A stretch of 64,000 bases of DNA from positions 5,228,703 through 5,292,702 of the forward strand of contig NC_064037.1 of NCBI RefSeq assembly GCF_932526225.1. The letters are read 5' to 3'. The stretch is from Nematostella vectensis. Lineage: Eukaryota > Cnidaria > Anthozoa > Actiniaria > Edwardsiidae. Below are positions 49,201 through 57,150 of the stretch, piece after piece (the stretch's first letter is position 1; each line of letters begins with the position of its first letter). The position numbers were made by a program, and so were the translations under genes. The notes under the pieces were generated by a model, which saw nothing but the letters and a program-made list of their open reading frames with translations, ran no database searches and was not told where the DNA came from.

Positions 49201-49571
49201 ATGATGATGACGGTGATGGTGGTAGTGGTGATAGTCGTGCTAATATTGTTTGGAATGATTATGGTGGTGGCATTGGTATTGATAATGTAGTGCGTGCATT
49301 GGCAGCGATAATGATATTTAGGTATAGCGATACTAGGAACGCGGTAGCGACCGTGATGTCCACAGATATGATAACAGTTATGGTTTGTTGTCCATCTTGT
49401 TGCTGTTTTGTGTTGGCTGTTGTTTTTATTATTGTTTTTTTTTATTGTTATTATTGTTGTCGTCGTCGTTGCTGTTGCTACTATTTTTGATGATATCAAC
49501 CTTTTCATTAGGTTGTAGAGGCTCACATCCCGACCTACATCTTCGATCAGTTCCGTCATGACTTACCTTAG
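22290..49571 (+). CDS. WASHC5: Strumpellin, WASH complex subunit 5
   Basis: Complete gene: 32 exons, 3477-bp CDS, 1158 aa (human 1159), all phases consistent. Exons: 22290-22514, 23802-23908, 24111-24195, 24672-24772, 25351-25470, 26870-26942, 27359-27511, 27652-27765, 28095-28136, 28614-28740, 29292-29413, 30242-30371, 36765-36877, 37201-37308, 39137-39195, 39734-39809, 40480-40590, 41570-41647, 41938-42000, 42276-42356, 43850-43951, 44638-44817, 45409-45533, 45869-46031, 46495-46594, 46824-46903, 47024-47127, 47398-47527, 47902-47998, 48447-48606, 49003-49090, 49512-49571. Near-identical family blocks include [68 protein letters not shown] and [14 protein letters not shown]. Strumpellin is a core helical scaffold of the WASH complex, which activates Arp2/3 on endosomes. 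The exon 22 donor is weak (GTGCTC). AATAAA follows at about 49625. Confidence 0.98.
22975..23337. mobile_element. TIR element flanked by CAACTG repeats, WASHC5 intron 1
   Basis: The left TIR CATACCTGTCAAC and the right TIR GTTGACAGGTATG are exact inverse copies. The element is bounded by the direct repeat CAACTG at 22969-22974 and 23338-23343, a likely 6-bp target-site duplication. The interior has short inverted C- and G-rich segments and no transposase. Confidence 0.85.
25936..26845. mobile_element. TIR element of about 900 bp, WASHC5 intron 5
   Basis: The left end ATACAGGGCCTCTGACATGA mirrors the right end GTCATAGGCCCTGTATGAT with one or two mismatches. Near each end is a phrase related to TCCGCAACTT or its inverse. 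No transposase is visible. The element makes up about two thirds of the intron. Confidence 0.75.
28785..29090. mobile_element. TIR element of about 300 bp, WASHC5 intron 10
   Basis: The left TIR contains AATCCGTTGTATCG followed by TTTTCAAAACAC and GATTTGTTTT; the right side carries all three in inverse order. Arms reach about 70 bp with small gaps. Non-coding. Confidence 0.8.
29559..29703. mobile_element. Small MITE, family copy A
   Basis: Begins TTCAGTGGCGGATTTAG and ends CTAGATCCGCCTCTGAC, an inverted pair. The interior contains CTTTGGGCTGCCATA and CTTTGTCACTGAGCCA. A second copy in the opposite orientation is at 58928-59055. It lies in WASHC5 intron 11. Confidence 0.85.
32713..33693 (+). 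CDS. Class A (rhodopsin-like) GPCR nested in WASHC5 intron 12
   Basis: Single-exon frame of 326 aa with seven hydrophobic segments. Family landmarks: Asn54 in TM1 (FFNSIIIV), Asp83 in TM2 (LAVSDLVVG), Cys108 before TM3, DRF at 135-137 in place of DRY, Trp159 in TM4 and NPLVY at 294-298 in TM7. N-glycosylation sites NQS and NVS lie in the N-terminus. TM6 lacks the usual CWxP, and the second extracellular loop has no Cys to pair with Cys108, which are two departures from the class consensus. It resembles the adenosine- or amine-receptor-like orphan GPCRs common in cnidarians, but the ligand cannot be assigned. It sits on the same strand inside the 6.4-kb intron between exons 12 and 13. Lack of introns suggests retroposition or the normal intronless state of this receptor group. 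Confidence 0.92.
   Translation: MNQSSQKNVSFIDTVCKSHAKTIWKIQNSKSLQSGFHAVVAYSLPVDIFTIFFNSIIIVTVLRKPQFRELNQMLGLVCLAVSDLVVGVLIQPLFIAIFVNMLRGHLDCGLLKAMNFIYTLSNGLRLVSLFAVNGDRFLIIQFPYWYGASITNRVFIVSWCFAVLAFDSVGVLMQTQLDHTNHITYTVASAFGLRVIMWGCSIAVYITARKHQKRLAVAPGPADAEGIEDRKARLRNAKHGKVICFVTLFHFVIFSSAAILISIHIGKMDPPCPAFKAISSALANALVNTESMINPLVYGFCLKRIRQAVRKLFCGGHRPNDSSIRI
33694..36764. repeat. Intron 12 remainder with two duplicated segments
   Basis: A segment containing CCCCAAAAAGTGGCATTTTC occurs at about 34286-34340 and again at about 34562-34617. A second, of about 140 bp and containing AGAGAAAACACCTGCAC and TGCCGGCAAACAAATTTGAT, occurs at about 34408-34545 and at about 36009-36145, all in direct orientation. 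These dispersed copies point to repeated local duplication downstream of the GPCR. No exon is supported here. Confidence 0.8.
37826..38010. mobile_element. Foldback MITE, WASHC5 intron 14
   Basis: Arms of about 80 bp are inverted around about 15 bp. They share ACAAGGTTGAAAG, CTGTGAAACAGAGTAGTTG and TTTCGAGCGTTA, and the ends are GGTATAAAT and ATTTATACC. A truncated relative lies at 20112-20185. The 14-mer CCACTTGTTGACAT occurs on both sides (about 37812 and 38079) as a direct repeat, but not immediately at the ends. Confidence 0.85.
39205..39480 (+). pseudogene. Ghost copy of WASHC5 exon 16 and its upstream intron
   Basis: The segment 39205-39480 is a diverged tandem copy of about 39529-39775. 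Both contain GCATTGCAT, CGAGTTGAGATCTCACT, CTGCCAGTTTCCATT or near versions, then GAATCTGTTCTGTATTTCA and GGGTTCATGCAGCAGGGGAT. In the functional copy TTTCAG precedes the exon at 39734. In the ghost the AG is changed (TTTCAC), and the exon body decays after about 35 bp. The duplicate exon is therefore dead, and only the downstream copy keeps the frame. Confidence 0.85.
39842..40440. repeat. Tandem repeat of about 36 bp in WASHC5 intron 16
   Basis: Irregular tandem units of about 35-36 bp, containing TTGAATGGACCTTTTTGAG followed by TTTTTAGTTCAGATGG, fill the intron from about 39930 up to 40 bp before exon 17. A unique 5' lead segment at 39842-39929 begins CGCCTTAGATATAGCGAGAA. The same lead and several units recur after exon 17 at 41031-41300. 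Confidence 0.9.
41031..41300. repeat. Second copy of the intron 16 array, in intron 17
   Basis: Begins CGCCTTAGATATAGCGAGAA and follows 39842 onward at over 90 percent identity for about 110 bp, then carries about five of the 36-bp units. The pair flanks exon 17 in direct orientation, which makes the exon prone to deletion or duplication by unequal exchange. Confidence 0.9.
42366..43830. repeat. GATGATGGATAAGG-type minisatellite, WASHC5 intron 20
   Basis: About 1.46 kb of degenerate 12-15 bp units based on GGATAAGGTTGATGA and GGATGATGGATAA fills the whole intron. A higher-order block of roughly 500-600 bp is duplicated inside it: the run around 42530-42760 recurs around 43020-43260. The reverse strand has open frames of Pro/Ser/Ile/Leu repeats that I do not consider genes. 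Confidence 0.95.
43980..44637. repeat. Degenerate repeats resembling the exon 22 acceptor region
   Basis: Intron 21 contains several diverged copies of the sequence around the exon 22 acceptor (CCCCAGCAAAGTGAGCTATC). Clear ones are at about 44022-44045 (CTCAGTTAAGCGAGCTATCC), about 44282-44306 (GTGCGAAGCGAGATTATC) and about 44446-44467 (CTCAAGCAAAGCGAGTTATCC). Each is followed by CACACCTA-like phrases. The acceptor-plus-exon start appears to have been amplified and then decayed. Confidence 0.65.
46061..46365. repeat. 40-bp tandem repeat, WASHC5 intron 24
   Basis: About 7.5 copies of a 40-bp unit containing GGTGGCCACGGTAGCGCGA and CACTGTAAAACGAACAA, starting 30 bp after the exon 24 donor. Copies differ by only one to three bases. 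The reverse strand is open in all three frames because of the repeat and is not taken as coding. Confidence 0.96.
49095..49215. repeat. GAT/ATG-rich microsatellite, WASHC5 intron 31
   Basis: Impure GATGAT repeats begin 5 bp after the exon 31 donor and are followed by GGTGGT-type trinucleotides. They occupy the first third of the last intron. Confidence 0.9.
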
Positions 49572-50830
49572 ACGCGAGGTAAAGCCGATGGCTGATAAGT
49601 AGGGTGACTCGATAACCACTTGTAGAATAAAGGGGATCAGCCAAATTTGCCTTTCTTTAAGACATCATGGCCTTAGCAGGGAAATCCCCCCTCCCCAATT
49701 GTTAGTCAATGATTATAAGGAAGTGACCAGTAAGATGGTAGCTGTGCTCGCCCTCAATCGCCCTCCCCCTTTCCCAATCATCATTCTAGGCCTGATACAG
49801 TTCTAATAGGATTAAAAGATTCAAGAAAATAGCACTCGAATCATGAAATTTGTAAAAAAAAAAATTTTAAAAATGATATTATCGATTAGTATTTTAATAA
49901 ATGTTAAAAATATAGGTCTCGTGCGATTCCTCTCCAGAGGTTAATACCCCTTTTTCACTTTTCAGTTGCTCGCATCATTTAGTGCGGAAATGGAGTGTTT
50001 GAATAAAAGTTAATGAATATTTACCAAGGAAGCCAAGTTTTGTCATTTGTAAACCACAAAATCTATAGTTTTCACACGGTGTAAATGACATTACTTTGAT
50101 TGCTTTTGCCTGAAACATCTACCTGCAAAAAAAAAATATCACTCAGAGCGTGGTGTATTTATCAAAATTAGTTGATTTAACTTAGATTTCTTCAATAAAT
50201 GAGTTTAATTTGATTTGATTTATACGGAATCTTTTGATCTTGCCAAAAAGTCCCATAAACGTTAATTAAAAAGCAAAACTAAGCTAAACGTGTTTCAAAT
50301 CTTTATTTGTAAATCTTTATCTTTATTACTATAGTTTTTTTCATTTGATGTATCACAACTTATGCTCTCTGAGGGTTCTGTTCGCTTATCTTACATTTTC
50401 CCATTTTTTCATTGTGTTTTCTCGCTTATCTCGGCCTTTATCTAGAAGAGTTCAGTTTTCACTCCTCTGTATGATAAAAATATCTCGCTTTCTGTTTTAT
50501 CTCCATTACATGTGTGATCCCGTGATTAACGAGTTGTTAATAGTCATGATTGAATAAAAAGACGACGGGTTTTGTTTGAATTGCGCAAGTCACACTCTTA
50601 GATATTATCTAAGCTTAGTTATTAACTCGAGTTGGAATATATTATTATCTAAAACATCGTTCGTCTGTCTATGTTTTTCCCCAGTGCTTTGATTCATCCC
50701 ATTACATCCCTTTGGTTAAAGCGTAAATCTTACTTTGGTAAATTACACTCATCACCTACATTCACTAAATCCCATCCTTTGGTTATAACGTAATACTTAG
50801 TTTGATGAGTTGCGTATTTTCCTGTGATTT
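49572..50830. other. Convergent 3' flank between WASHC5 and the 50.8-kb gene
   Basis: WASHC5 reads in from the left (AATAAA near 49625) and the unknown minus-strand ORF reads in from the right. The DNA between is AT-rich with no supported exon. TTTATT motifs near 50299 could serve as the minus-strand poly(A) signal. Confidence 0.5.
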
Positions 50831-51403
50831 TTAAATGAACGACCACTCCTTTAAACGATGATATGTCAGAAGGTCTTTACGCAACGTGTGCAGTGACTTT
50901 CCCATCGCGGCGAGGTGGTCTTTTTCGAGTTCCTCGCATGTCGCAGTGCGGCGAACGAGCTCAGGAGATTCCTTTCCAGTTTGTTTCTCGTTACTTTCCT
51001 CGCTCGATGAACTCTCAGACTCTGAGTCCAAGTTTTCTTTTATTTTGCATTGTTCGAGGCTTTTTGTTGAATGGCCCCAAGTGAACGTGCTTTGACGAGA
51101 AAGAAAGTGCTTCCTGTGAGCGGTCTGTAAGTCCTTTTGGTCGATACTGGTTGAGCTTTTTCCAATCTCACTTAACGATGGCGCCTTTTTAGCGACTCTT
51201 TTACCCCACGTACGTTTAATTTTCCTGTTCGGTGTTATTTTCGCATGTCCATCTTTAGAAATATCAACTTCTGCATTTTTATTGTCTAAAACACTTGTAG
51301 TTGCGATGGTTATAGATCTTTGTGATTCAGACGTGGATCTAAAAGGCAAAGAAACGTTTCCCAAAATCTCCTTCATCGTTTTCCTTTTCAGAAGTTCAGC
51401 CAT
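50831..51403 (-). CDS. Hypothetical intronless 190-aa Ser/Lys-rich protein
   Basis: A 190-codon uninterrupted frame starts MAELLKRKTMKEILGN in a good context (GCAGGATGG). It is basic and Ser/Thr-rich, has a Ser/Glu run (SESESSSSEESNE) at about residues 127-139 and ends in a probably helical segment with TLRKDLLTYHRLKEW. There is no signal peptide, membrane segment or recognised domain. The composition suggests a largely disordered nuclear or cytoplasmic protein. It could also be one exon of a longer gene, but no splice site is needed to explain the frame. I do not recognise the family. Confidence 0.55.
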   Translation of the reverse strand: MAELLKRKTMKEILGNVSLPFRSTSESQRSITIATTSVLDNKNAEVDISKDGHAKITPNRKIKRTWGKRVAKKAPSLSEIGKSSTSIDQKDLQTAHRKHFLSRQSTFTWGHSTKSLEQCKIKENLDSESESSSSEESNEKQTGKESPELVRRTATCEELEKDHLAAMGKSLHTLRKDLLTYHRLKEWSFI

Positions 51404-51872
51404 CCTGCTTTGCTGGTAGCTTTCGCAAATTCAACTCTCCTTTATAATATCCTGTTGTTTAGCCAAAAATGGATATCAAGCGATCATTCCCACGGGCCAA
51501 AACAAGTAGAAACTCTTCAACACATGAATAAAAATCGACTTCTTGTGGCGAACAAATGCGTACTAAATCATCCGGCGCAAATCTTGAATGATTTCCTTCA
51601 CTGTAAACAAGTAGAAATGAGTTTTCGTAAGCTCGTTAATGAAACTCGTAAGCGATTCCATATCCGTAATCACCTTGTAATGATAATATTACGAGATAAT
51701 ATAATACACCCTTCGTTTCCTCGGGGAGTCATAGGCCGGGAGTTGTTGATTACGACTGAGATGACGCCAGTTTCGCCCGTGCGCGCTCTACGTAAGTGTA
51801 ATGTGTTTAACCCTATTAGCATCGCTAATAGACCCTGGGTTCAACGCCTCGATATGAAAGGGCCACTGTCGC

Positions 51873-53039
51873 CCGCCATTTTGTCCTCAATCATTTTCAT
51901 TGGCTAAAATTGGACAGCTTTTGTGATATTTTTTATTGAATTTGATAAATGATTTATATAATGTCGCTTTGAGATGATAATTTTAAAGACTTTTCATAAC
52001 ACAATTGTTTTCCAGTAAAAACCAGTAAAAATAATAACAATGGCATGGCTGACGAGAGCACCTTGAGGTACCAAACCCGAAAATAAGCATTGCTAGGAAA
52101 CATTTTATTTGTTTATTTTACTAAATCTCTTCTTTGATCAAGGTGTATGTATACAGTCCTTTTGATATCGGGGCGTAGAGAGTCATTGAAACGCCTTTTT
52201 AAAAACTTAAAAACACTATCATTCGATGATTTTGAGACGTAAAGCCAATTTCTACAAGAATTGCTAAAAAAATAAACCAATGTCGCTCTGAAATCATTTA
52301 CTAATTGTCAAAATCGTTTTTTTAATCATTAGAAACCAGCCAAAACGCCTTTTTCGCCAATGAAAATGATTGAGGACAAAATGGCGGTTACCATAAGACT
52401 CATTTACATGTGCAGAGCTCAGTAGAAGACTCCGTAAAAAAATAAAAATAAAACGAGTAAAAAAGAGCACTTAAAAAGTTGGTTTAAACCAATGTCGTTC
52501 TGAATTCATTTACTAATATCAAAATCAAGAACGCCTTTTCCACGTTTTAACTGATTTTAAACCAACTTTTCAAGTGCTCTTTTGTACTCGTTTTATTATT
52601 ATTTTTTTACGGAGTCTACTAGTGAGCTCTGCATTAGTTGGTATAGATATATAGATTTTTCATAGACTCTACTTTTCATAGACTCTACTCAACGTCAAAA
52701 CCATTGTCGCCAAGCTTTTTATAAAAAACATATACTCGTGTACGCCTGTTTCAAAAAAAACGTCCGTGTAAATGGCGAATGGCAAATGGTGTTTCTAAGA
52801 CCAATCACTTGGCTTATGGGTCTAATTATTTGTAAGAATAAAGATGATAAGTAAACTAATCGCATGATTTATTCACATTTTCCTGCTTTCAGCTAGATGA
52901 GTCTTATGGTAACTGCCATTTGACTTTTTTTCTTCTTCCCGTAATGTAACTGTCTGTCCCTAAAAGCAATTCCTTTGGTCTCAAAATCGTCGAATGATAG
53001 TGTTTTTAAGTTTTTAAAAAGGCGTTTCAATGACTCTCT
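51873..53039. mobile_element. Cluster of three nested or overlapping inverted repeats
   Basis: Three pairs are present. A perfect 32-bp pair is at 51873-51904 and 52356-52387 (core CCATTTTGTCCTCAATCATT). A 61-bp pair with one mismatch is at 52177-52237 and 52979-53039 (core ACACTATCATTCGATGATTT). A roughly 78-bp pair is at 52411-52490 and 52557-52633 (core AAGTTGGTTTAAACC). The first two interlock rather than nest. Direct repeats containing AAACCAATGTCG lie at about 52276 and 52487. No transposase is seen; these look like piled-up non-autonomous DNA elements. Confidence 0.85.
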
Positions 53040-53045
53040 TGGAAT

Positions 53046-54480
53046 TGTCATCTAACTCTTTAATACCGTGATTTACAAATACGCATTATGTTAACTACAC
53101 GACTGCTTCATAGGACTTTGAGTTTCGTCTGACAGTTTTATCCATTTCCCCCGGGCTAAACTCATACAATCCTAAAAAAATTACAAAAATGAACACCATA
53201 TATAGTTACCTCGGGGTGGTCGTTATCGGATCTTATCTTCCCCTGAGGGAAGAGTGATATGTTCTTCAAGTCTATGATACCGTTGAATATAACGCATTAA
53301 AAGAGGGAGTCCTGAATATCCTAGACAACCTATCAAGATGAGACAAAAATAAAATGCCCTCAAACATTGCTGGGGGAAAGCACCCAGGCTCTTTCATTTG
53401 CCAGCCCCTTCTTGTCTAGGATATTATGATAGCAATGCGTTCTTTTTGCAACATTCTGAAACGACTATTAAAAGGCATGCCCCAATCGATCCCTTTCTCT
53501 CACCTTCTTAACTGTTATACTTATTTTTACTTTGAAATATGCAAAACATCCCAAATGGATATATAATGCACTTTATGATTATCTACATACAGAGGGCGGC
53601 GCTTGTAAATGTCCCCGACAATTAAAAAAGTACCTCAAATTTGATTTTATCAAAAATCTGGGAATTTCGTCTGGAATAACTGCACACCCCCCCCCCCCCC
53701 CTGGGTACGGGCCTGTCTAATATCAGACCTATTTTTTTTTTTTTTTTGATACTGGGTTTGCAGTATTTTATATTTTGAGTCTATTTTTCCACAGCAATGT
53801 CCAGTCCATTATTGCAAATCATTGCCCAAGAATTAAAATTGATTGCTACATTATTTTAAACCAAGGCAAACATAGCCACGTAGGAGACACAGAGATTCTT
53901 TAGAAATCAGTGGGCTTCAGTGAATACTGCAGTGTACTTACATGCAGAAGCTATTGTTAGGGAGAAGCAGATAATAAATTCTGTATAGTTCACTATATGT
54001 TAATACATGAGATGTAATCATTTCAGTAGCTATTTTCATGGCCACCACTTAGACCCAAATAGCTTACTGCGTATGTACAGGCATGCAGCTCAGGGTAGGT
54101 ACACGGGTTGTGCCCCTCCCACTCAACCACTGAAGGCACTCAATTTCTCAAAGATGCGACTAACTCCAGCTAAAAAGATGCGACTGACTCCACCTGATAA
54201 TGGGCGTTGATGCTATAGATGACTTAAAAGAAGCGAAAAAGCTTTTCTATCTTCTTCTTGCAAGAAAAGCGCAACATGAGAAAAAGGAGAAAAGAAAGAG
54301 AGCGAGAAAGACAGCGAATCAGATATGAGCGAGGATTTTGATGACGCAGAATGAGCGCTTATAGCATTAAAACGTTTTGATCATATTTTAGATATGGAAC
54401 ATAAGCATTTTTGCTCGGAGGGAGCGCAGCGACCGGAGAGCAAGTCTAATCTTGGTATGGCATATGCGAAAAGCTGATTT
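53046..54480. other. Intergenic stretch with repeat remnants
   Basis: No gene is supported. It contains a half copy of the G-rich foldback family at about 53683-53718 and a T-run at about 53733. An open stretch rich in Lys/Arg at about 54219-54330 (DDLKEAKKLFYLLLARK then a basic tract) looks like the start of a Harbinger-type protein but stops soon after. Confidence 0.45.
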
Positions 54481-54896
54481 TTCGTGTCCACACCACAGGC
54501 TTCCCAATCGGCTGATTTGTATTTTTATTTCATGCTGATCAGTGGTCCTTTTCGAGAACCCCCTGTACTGAAACATGTTCGTCCCGTACTCCGAGCATTC
54601 ACTTTCTAATAGAAACTTCTAGTATAATATTATATAGCGGAAATCATAAAAAGATGTATCTAGGGTGTACTCGCGCATGCGCGAGTTTCATATAGTGGAT
54701 GCAATTTTTCGTCTCCACGCCACAGGTTTCCCAGTCGGCTGATTTGTATTTTGATTTCATGCTGATCAGTGGTCCTTTTCGAGAACCCCCTGTACTGAAA
54801 CATGTTTGTCCCGTACTCCGAGCATTCACTTTCTATTAGAAACTTCTAGTATAATATTATATAGCGGAAACCATAAAAAGATGTATTTAGGGTGTA
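54481..54896. repeat. Direct duplication of about 189 bp, 227-bp period
   Basis: Copies at 54481-54669 and 54708-54896 are over 90 percent identical and share TGCTGATCAGTGGTCCTTTT and CCCCCTGTACTGAAACATG. The 38-bp spacer begins with a perfect 18-bp palindrome at 54669-54686 (ACTCGCGCATGCGCGAGT). Confidence 0.95.
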
Positions 54897-55854
54897 TCCA
54901 GGTTTGCATTGTATAGATAAAACGTGGCTAAATACGTATCCTGGACTCCTGGATGTGTGTATGCCAAAAAACTGCCCCAAGCCGAGACAAGTTTTAACTT
55001 TAAAAACTAAGAAGTATGATTTAACACTTCGTCAAATTATATAGTAGAGAAAACACCCAAAGAAATCAGTGATTCTCCTTTTAAAATTCAAACACTTTGA
55101 CCCCCCTTTAGACCTTGGCAATTTCTCGAAGCCCCCCCCCTCCCCACAGTATCCCTACGCCCCCCCCCCCCCCCCTCGGGATAATAAATAAATTTTTCCT
55201 TACTTTCCATAATATCTGTGACTGCACATCCCCTCCACATCTAATCATGATTGTTTGTTATGGTTATCAGACTTCACCTTTTCTTTTCTAGACATACAAT
55301 GCCTTTAATTAAATAATTTATTTTGTTTAATAAAATAAGACTACAGGCAATTTGTTTTTGTTCTATTTCTCTTATAAAACAAACAGAGAAACCATGAAAC
55401 AAAGGGTTAATGATCAGCCAAGACGGTGGCTGCAAAGAAAAGGGGGTATTGCATAAATCTGGCTTTTGGAAAATGTGCGAACTGCCCCACACAAATCTAA
55501 AAGAATATAAACCTTGCAATTGAATACCTTAAATGACGTAATAGCATAAGTCCAGGGTTATAATAATAGCCCTTTTCTAGAATAGCGTAGGTTAGGCTGG
55601 AATTTCTTGTACGTAGGAGAAATGATCTGTTAATCTGGAGTGAAGTTTCTGTTATTTAGTATATATACATGTGGTTGTAACTTAGTTCAGTACGCATTTA
55701 CGGATAGACGGAATCGGATAGTGATGATTGTACGGTTATTAAACGTCGGCCATAATAAACACGGAAAACTCAGCCGAGAGTTGTAGTTAGTGAACCAGCA
55801 AGCAAATGAGAGATAAGGCTTTCACAACAGCGCACAACAACACTTATTTAAAAA

Positions 55855-56124
55855 ATGGCTTCCGCTGAGGCGATGTTGTCTTTTTTGTTGCAAATGGTGG
55901 GAAATAGTGCCCAAAAAAGAGCTTCGACCGCGAGACAAAGGGCTATTAGGAGAAGAAATGCATATATGATGAGGCGGCGGAGAATTTCTTTTGCTTTTTT
56001 TGTTGTTGTTGTTGTTTTGGTCGCTTATTTACAGCAGCTTCCCGTACGAGATGTTTGGGTACGGTCGCGATCAATCTGGGCCAGTCGTCAGGAGCAATGG
56101 GAGGATGGTCAGGATTTTTCCTAG
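55855..56124 (+). pseudogene. PIF/Harbinger-like nuclease fragment (tentative)
   Basis: An 89-codon frame, MASAEAMLSFLLQ..., has a basic RRRNAYMMRRRR tract, a hydrophobic run, then VWVRSRSIWASRQEQWEDG. The last part recalls the region before the DDE domain of PIF/Harbinger transposase genes (basic leader, then VWVRPW-like and a short acidic stretch). The frame then stops and no DDE domain follows, so it would be a truncated relic. The alternative is a short unrelated ORF. Confidence 0.35.
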
Positions 56125-56486
56125 TGCATTCCTTCAGCCGTTGCTGAATGCCTCCCTCCCTCCCCTCCCCTCCCCCACACACACACACTTGCTCAATAAA
56201 AGGAGAGTCTCCTCGTGTCCCAACGTCCGCCCCCTCTTCGTGCACTCATTTTTGGCCGCCATCTCGGTTACACACGGTTTAAACTACCTCGCGTGGTAGT
56301 TTAGTTTAAACACGTTTTAGACCTGTTTAGTTGGGGGAGCGTGCGGTGTGAACGGTCCAAATTTTAAACACGTTTAGTTAAACAACCTTTAATCATATTT
56401 AACTTTCTGGTGTGAATGGGGTATTGAAATTCCTGGTTCCCGAAGATGGCTGAGAAAAGGCAAGCGATTCTGAATTTTTCGATATC

Positions 56487-56626
56487 GGGGCCGTAGCAGG
56501 GGCTGGGGGCACTGGGGGCATGTGCTCCACCAGTAAGGGCGTGGCTGTTCCCCCTCCTCCAAATTTTTCTTAATGTTTCTGTATTGTGCACCCCTCCCCG
56601 CAATCTTACGTGGCCAGCTACGGCTA
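56487..56626. mobile_element. Small MITE, CCGTAGCAGG family, copy 1
   Basis: Starts GGGGCCGTAGCAGGGGCTGG and ends GCCAGCTACGGCT, an imperfect inverted pair. Its left 40 bp match the right end of the element at 59586-59756 in inverse orientation (CCGTAGCAGGGG then GGCACTGGGGG). Confidence 0.75.
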
Positions 56627-57150
56627 TGCGGTTTGGAAATTTTTCCGTTACTTTTATTGTCATTGTAGCAGATATTTCACGTTCGGTGATAATTCACATT
56701 CTGTCACTCTTAAAGATTTTACGGTGTTAAACAAGCAAGAGAAAATATTCAATTCCAACTTAATTCAATTCAGAATCGCTTGCCTTTTCTCAACGAATGA
56801 TAACTTTGAAGTCACTGGGTTGACAATAAATTGAATAAATAGAAAACTGTCGGGCATTTAGTACATTGAGGACCTTTCCCGACTGTCGGCATTTAGCCAC
56901 TGCGTTAAAATTATCTCCGTGATTCGTATAATTGCTAAAAAAAAATTGTCCGTGATTCGTTGATTACTTACCCCGGAAACCCGGGAAGGGGTTACCTTTG
57001 TTAGACTCTAACCCAGTCTCTAGCGTCTTGAAGCTAGGAACGCCTAGCGAAAATAAACATCTTTTTTGTTATATTTTTTTGTTAAAAGAAAGTAACTAAG
57101 TTGCTTTGTTTCTTCTTCCTATCATTATTGATTTTTCCATAAGTCAAGTG

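Noticed and set aside
49110-49559. Frames with Met/Asp or Thr/Ile runs
   Set aside because: They arise from the GAT microsatellite in the last WASHC5 intron and the antisense of exon 32.
51410-51907. 165-codon plus-strand frame divergent from the 190-aa ORF
   Set aside because: It starts 7 bp from the opposite start codon, has no recognisable domain, and its end runs through the 32-bp inverted repeat; it is more likely promoter and 5' UTR of the minus-strand gene.
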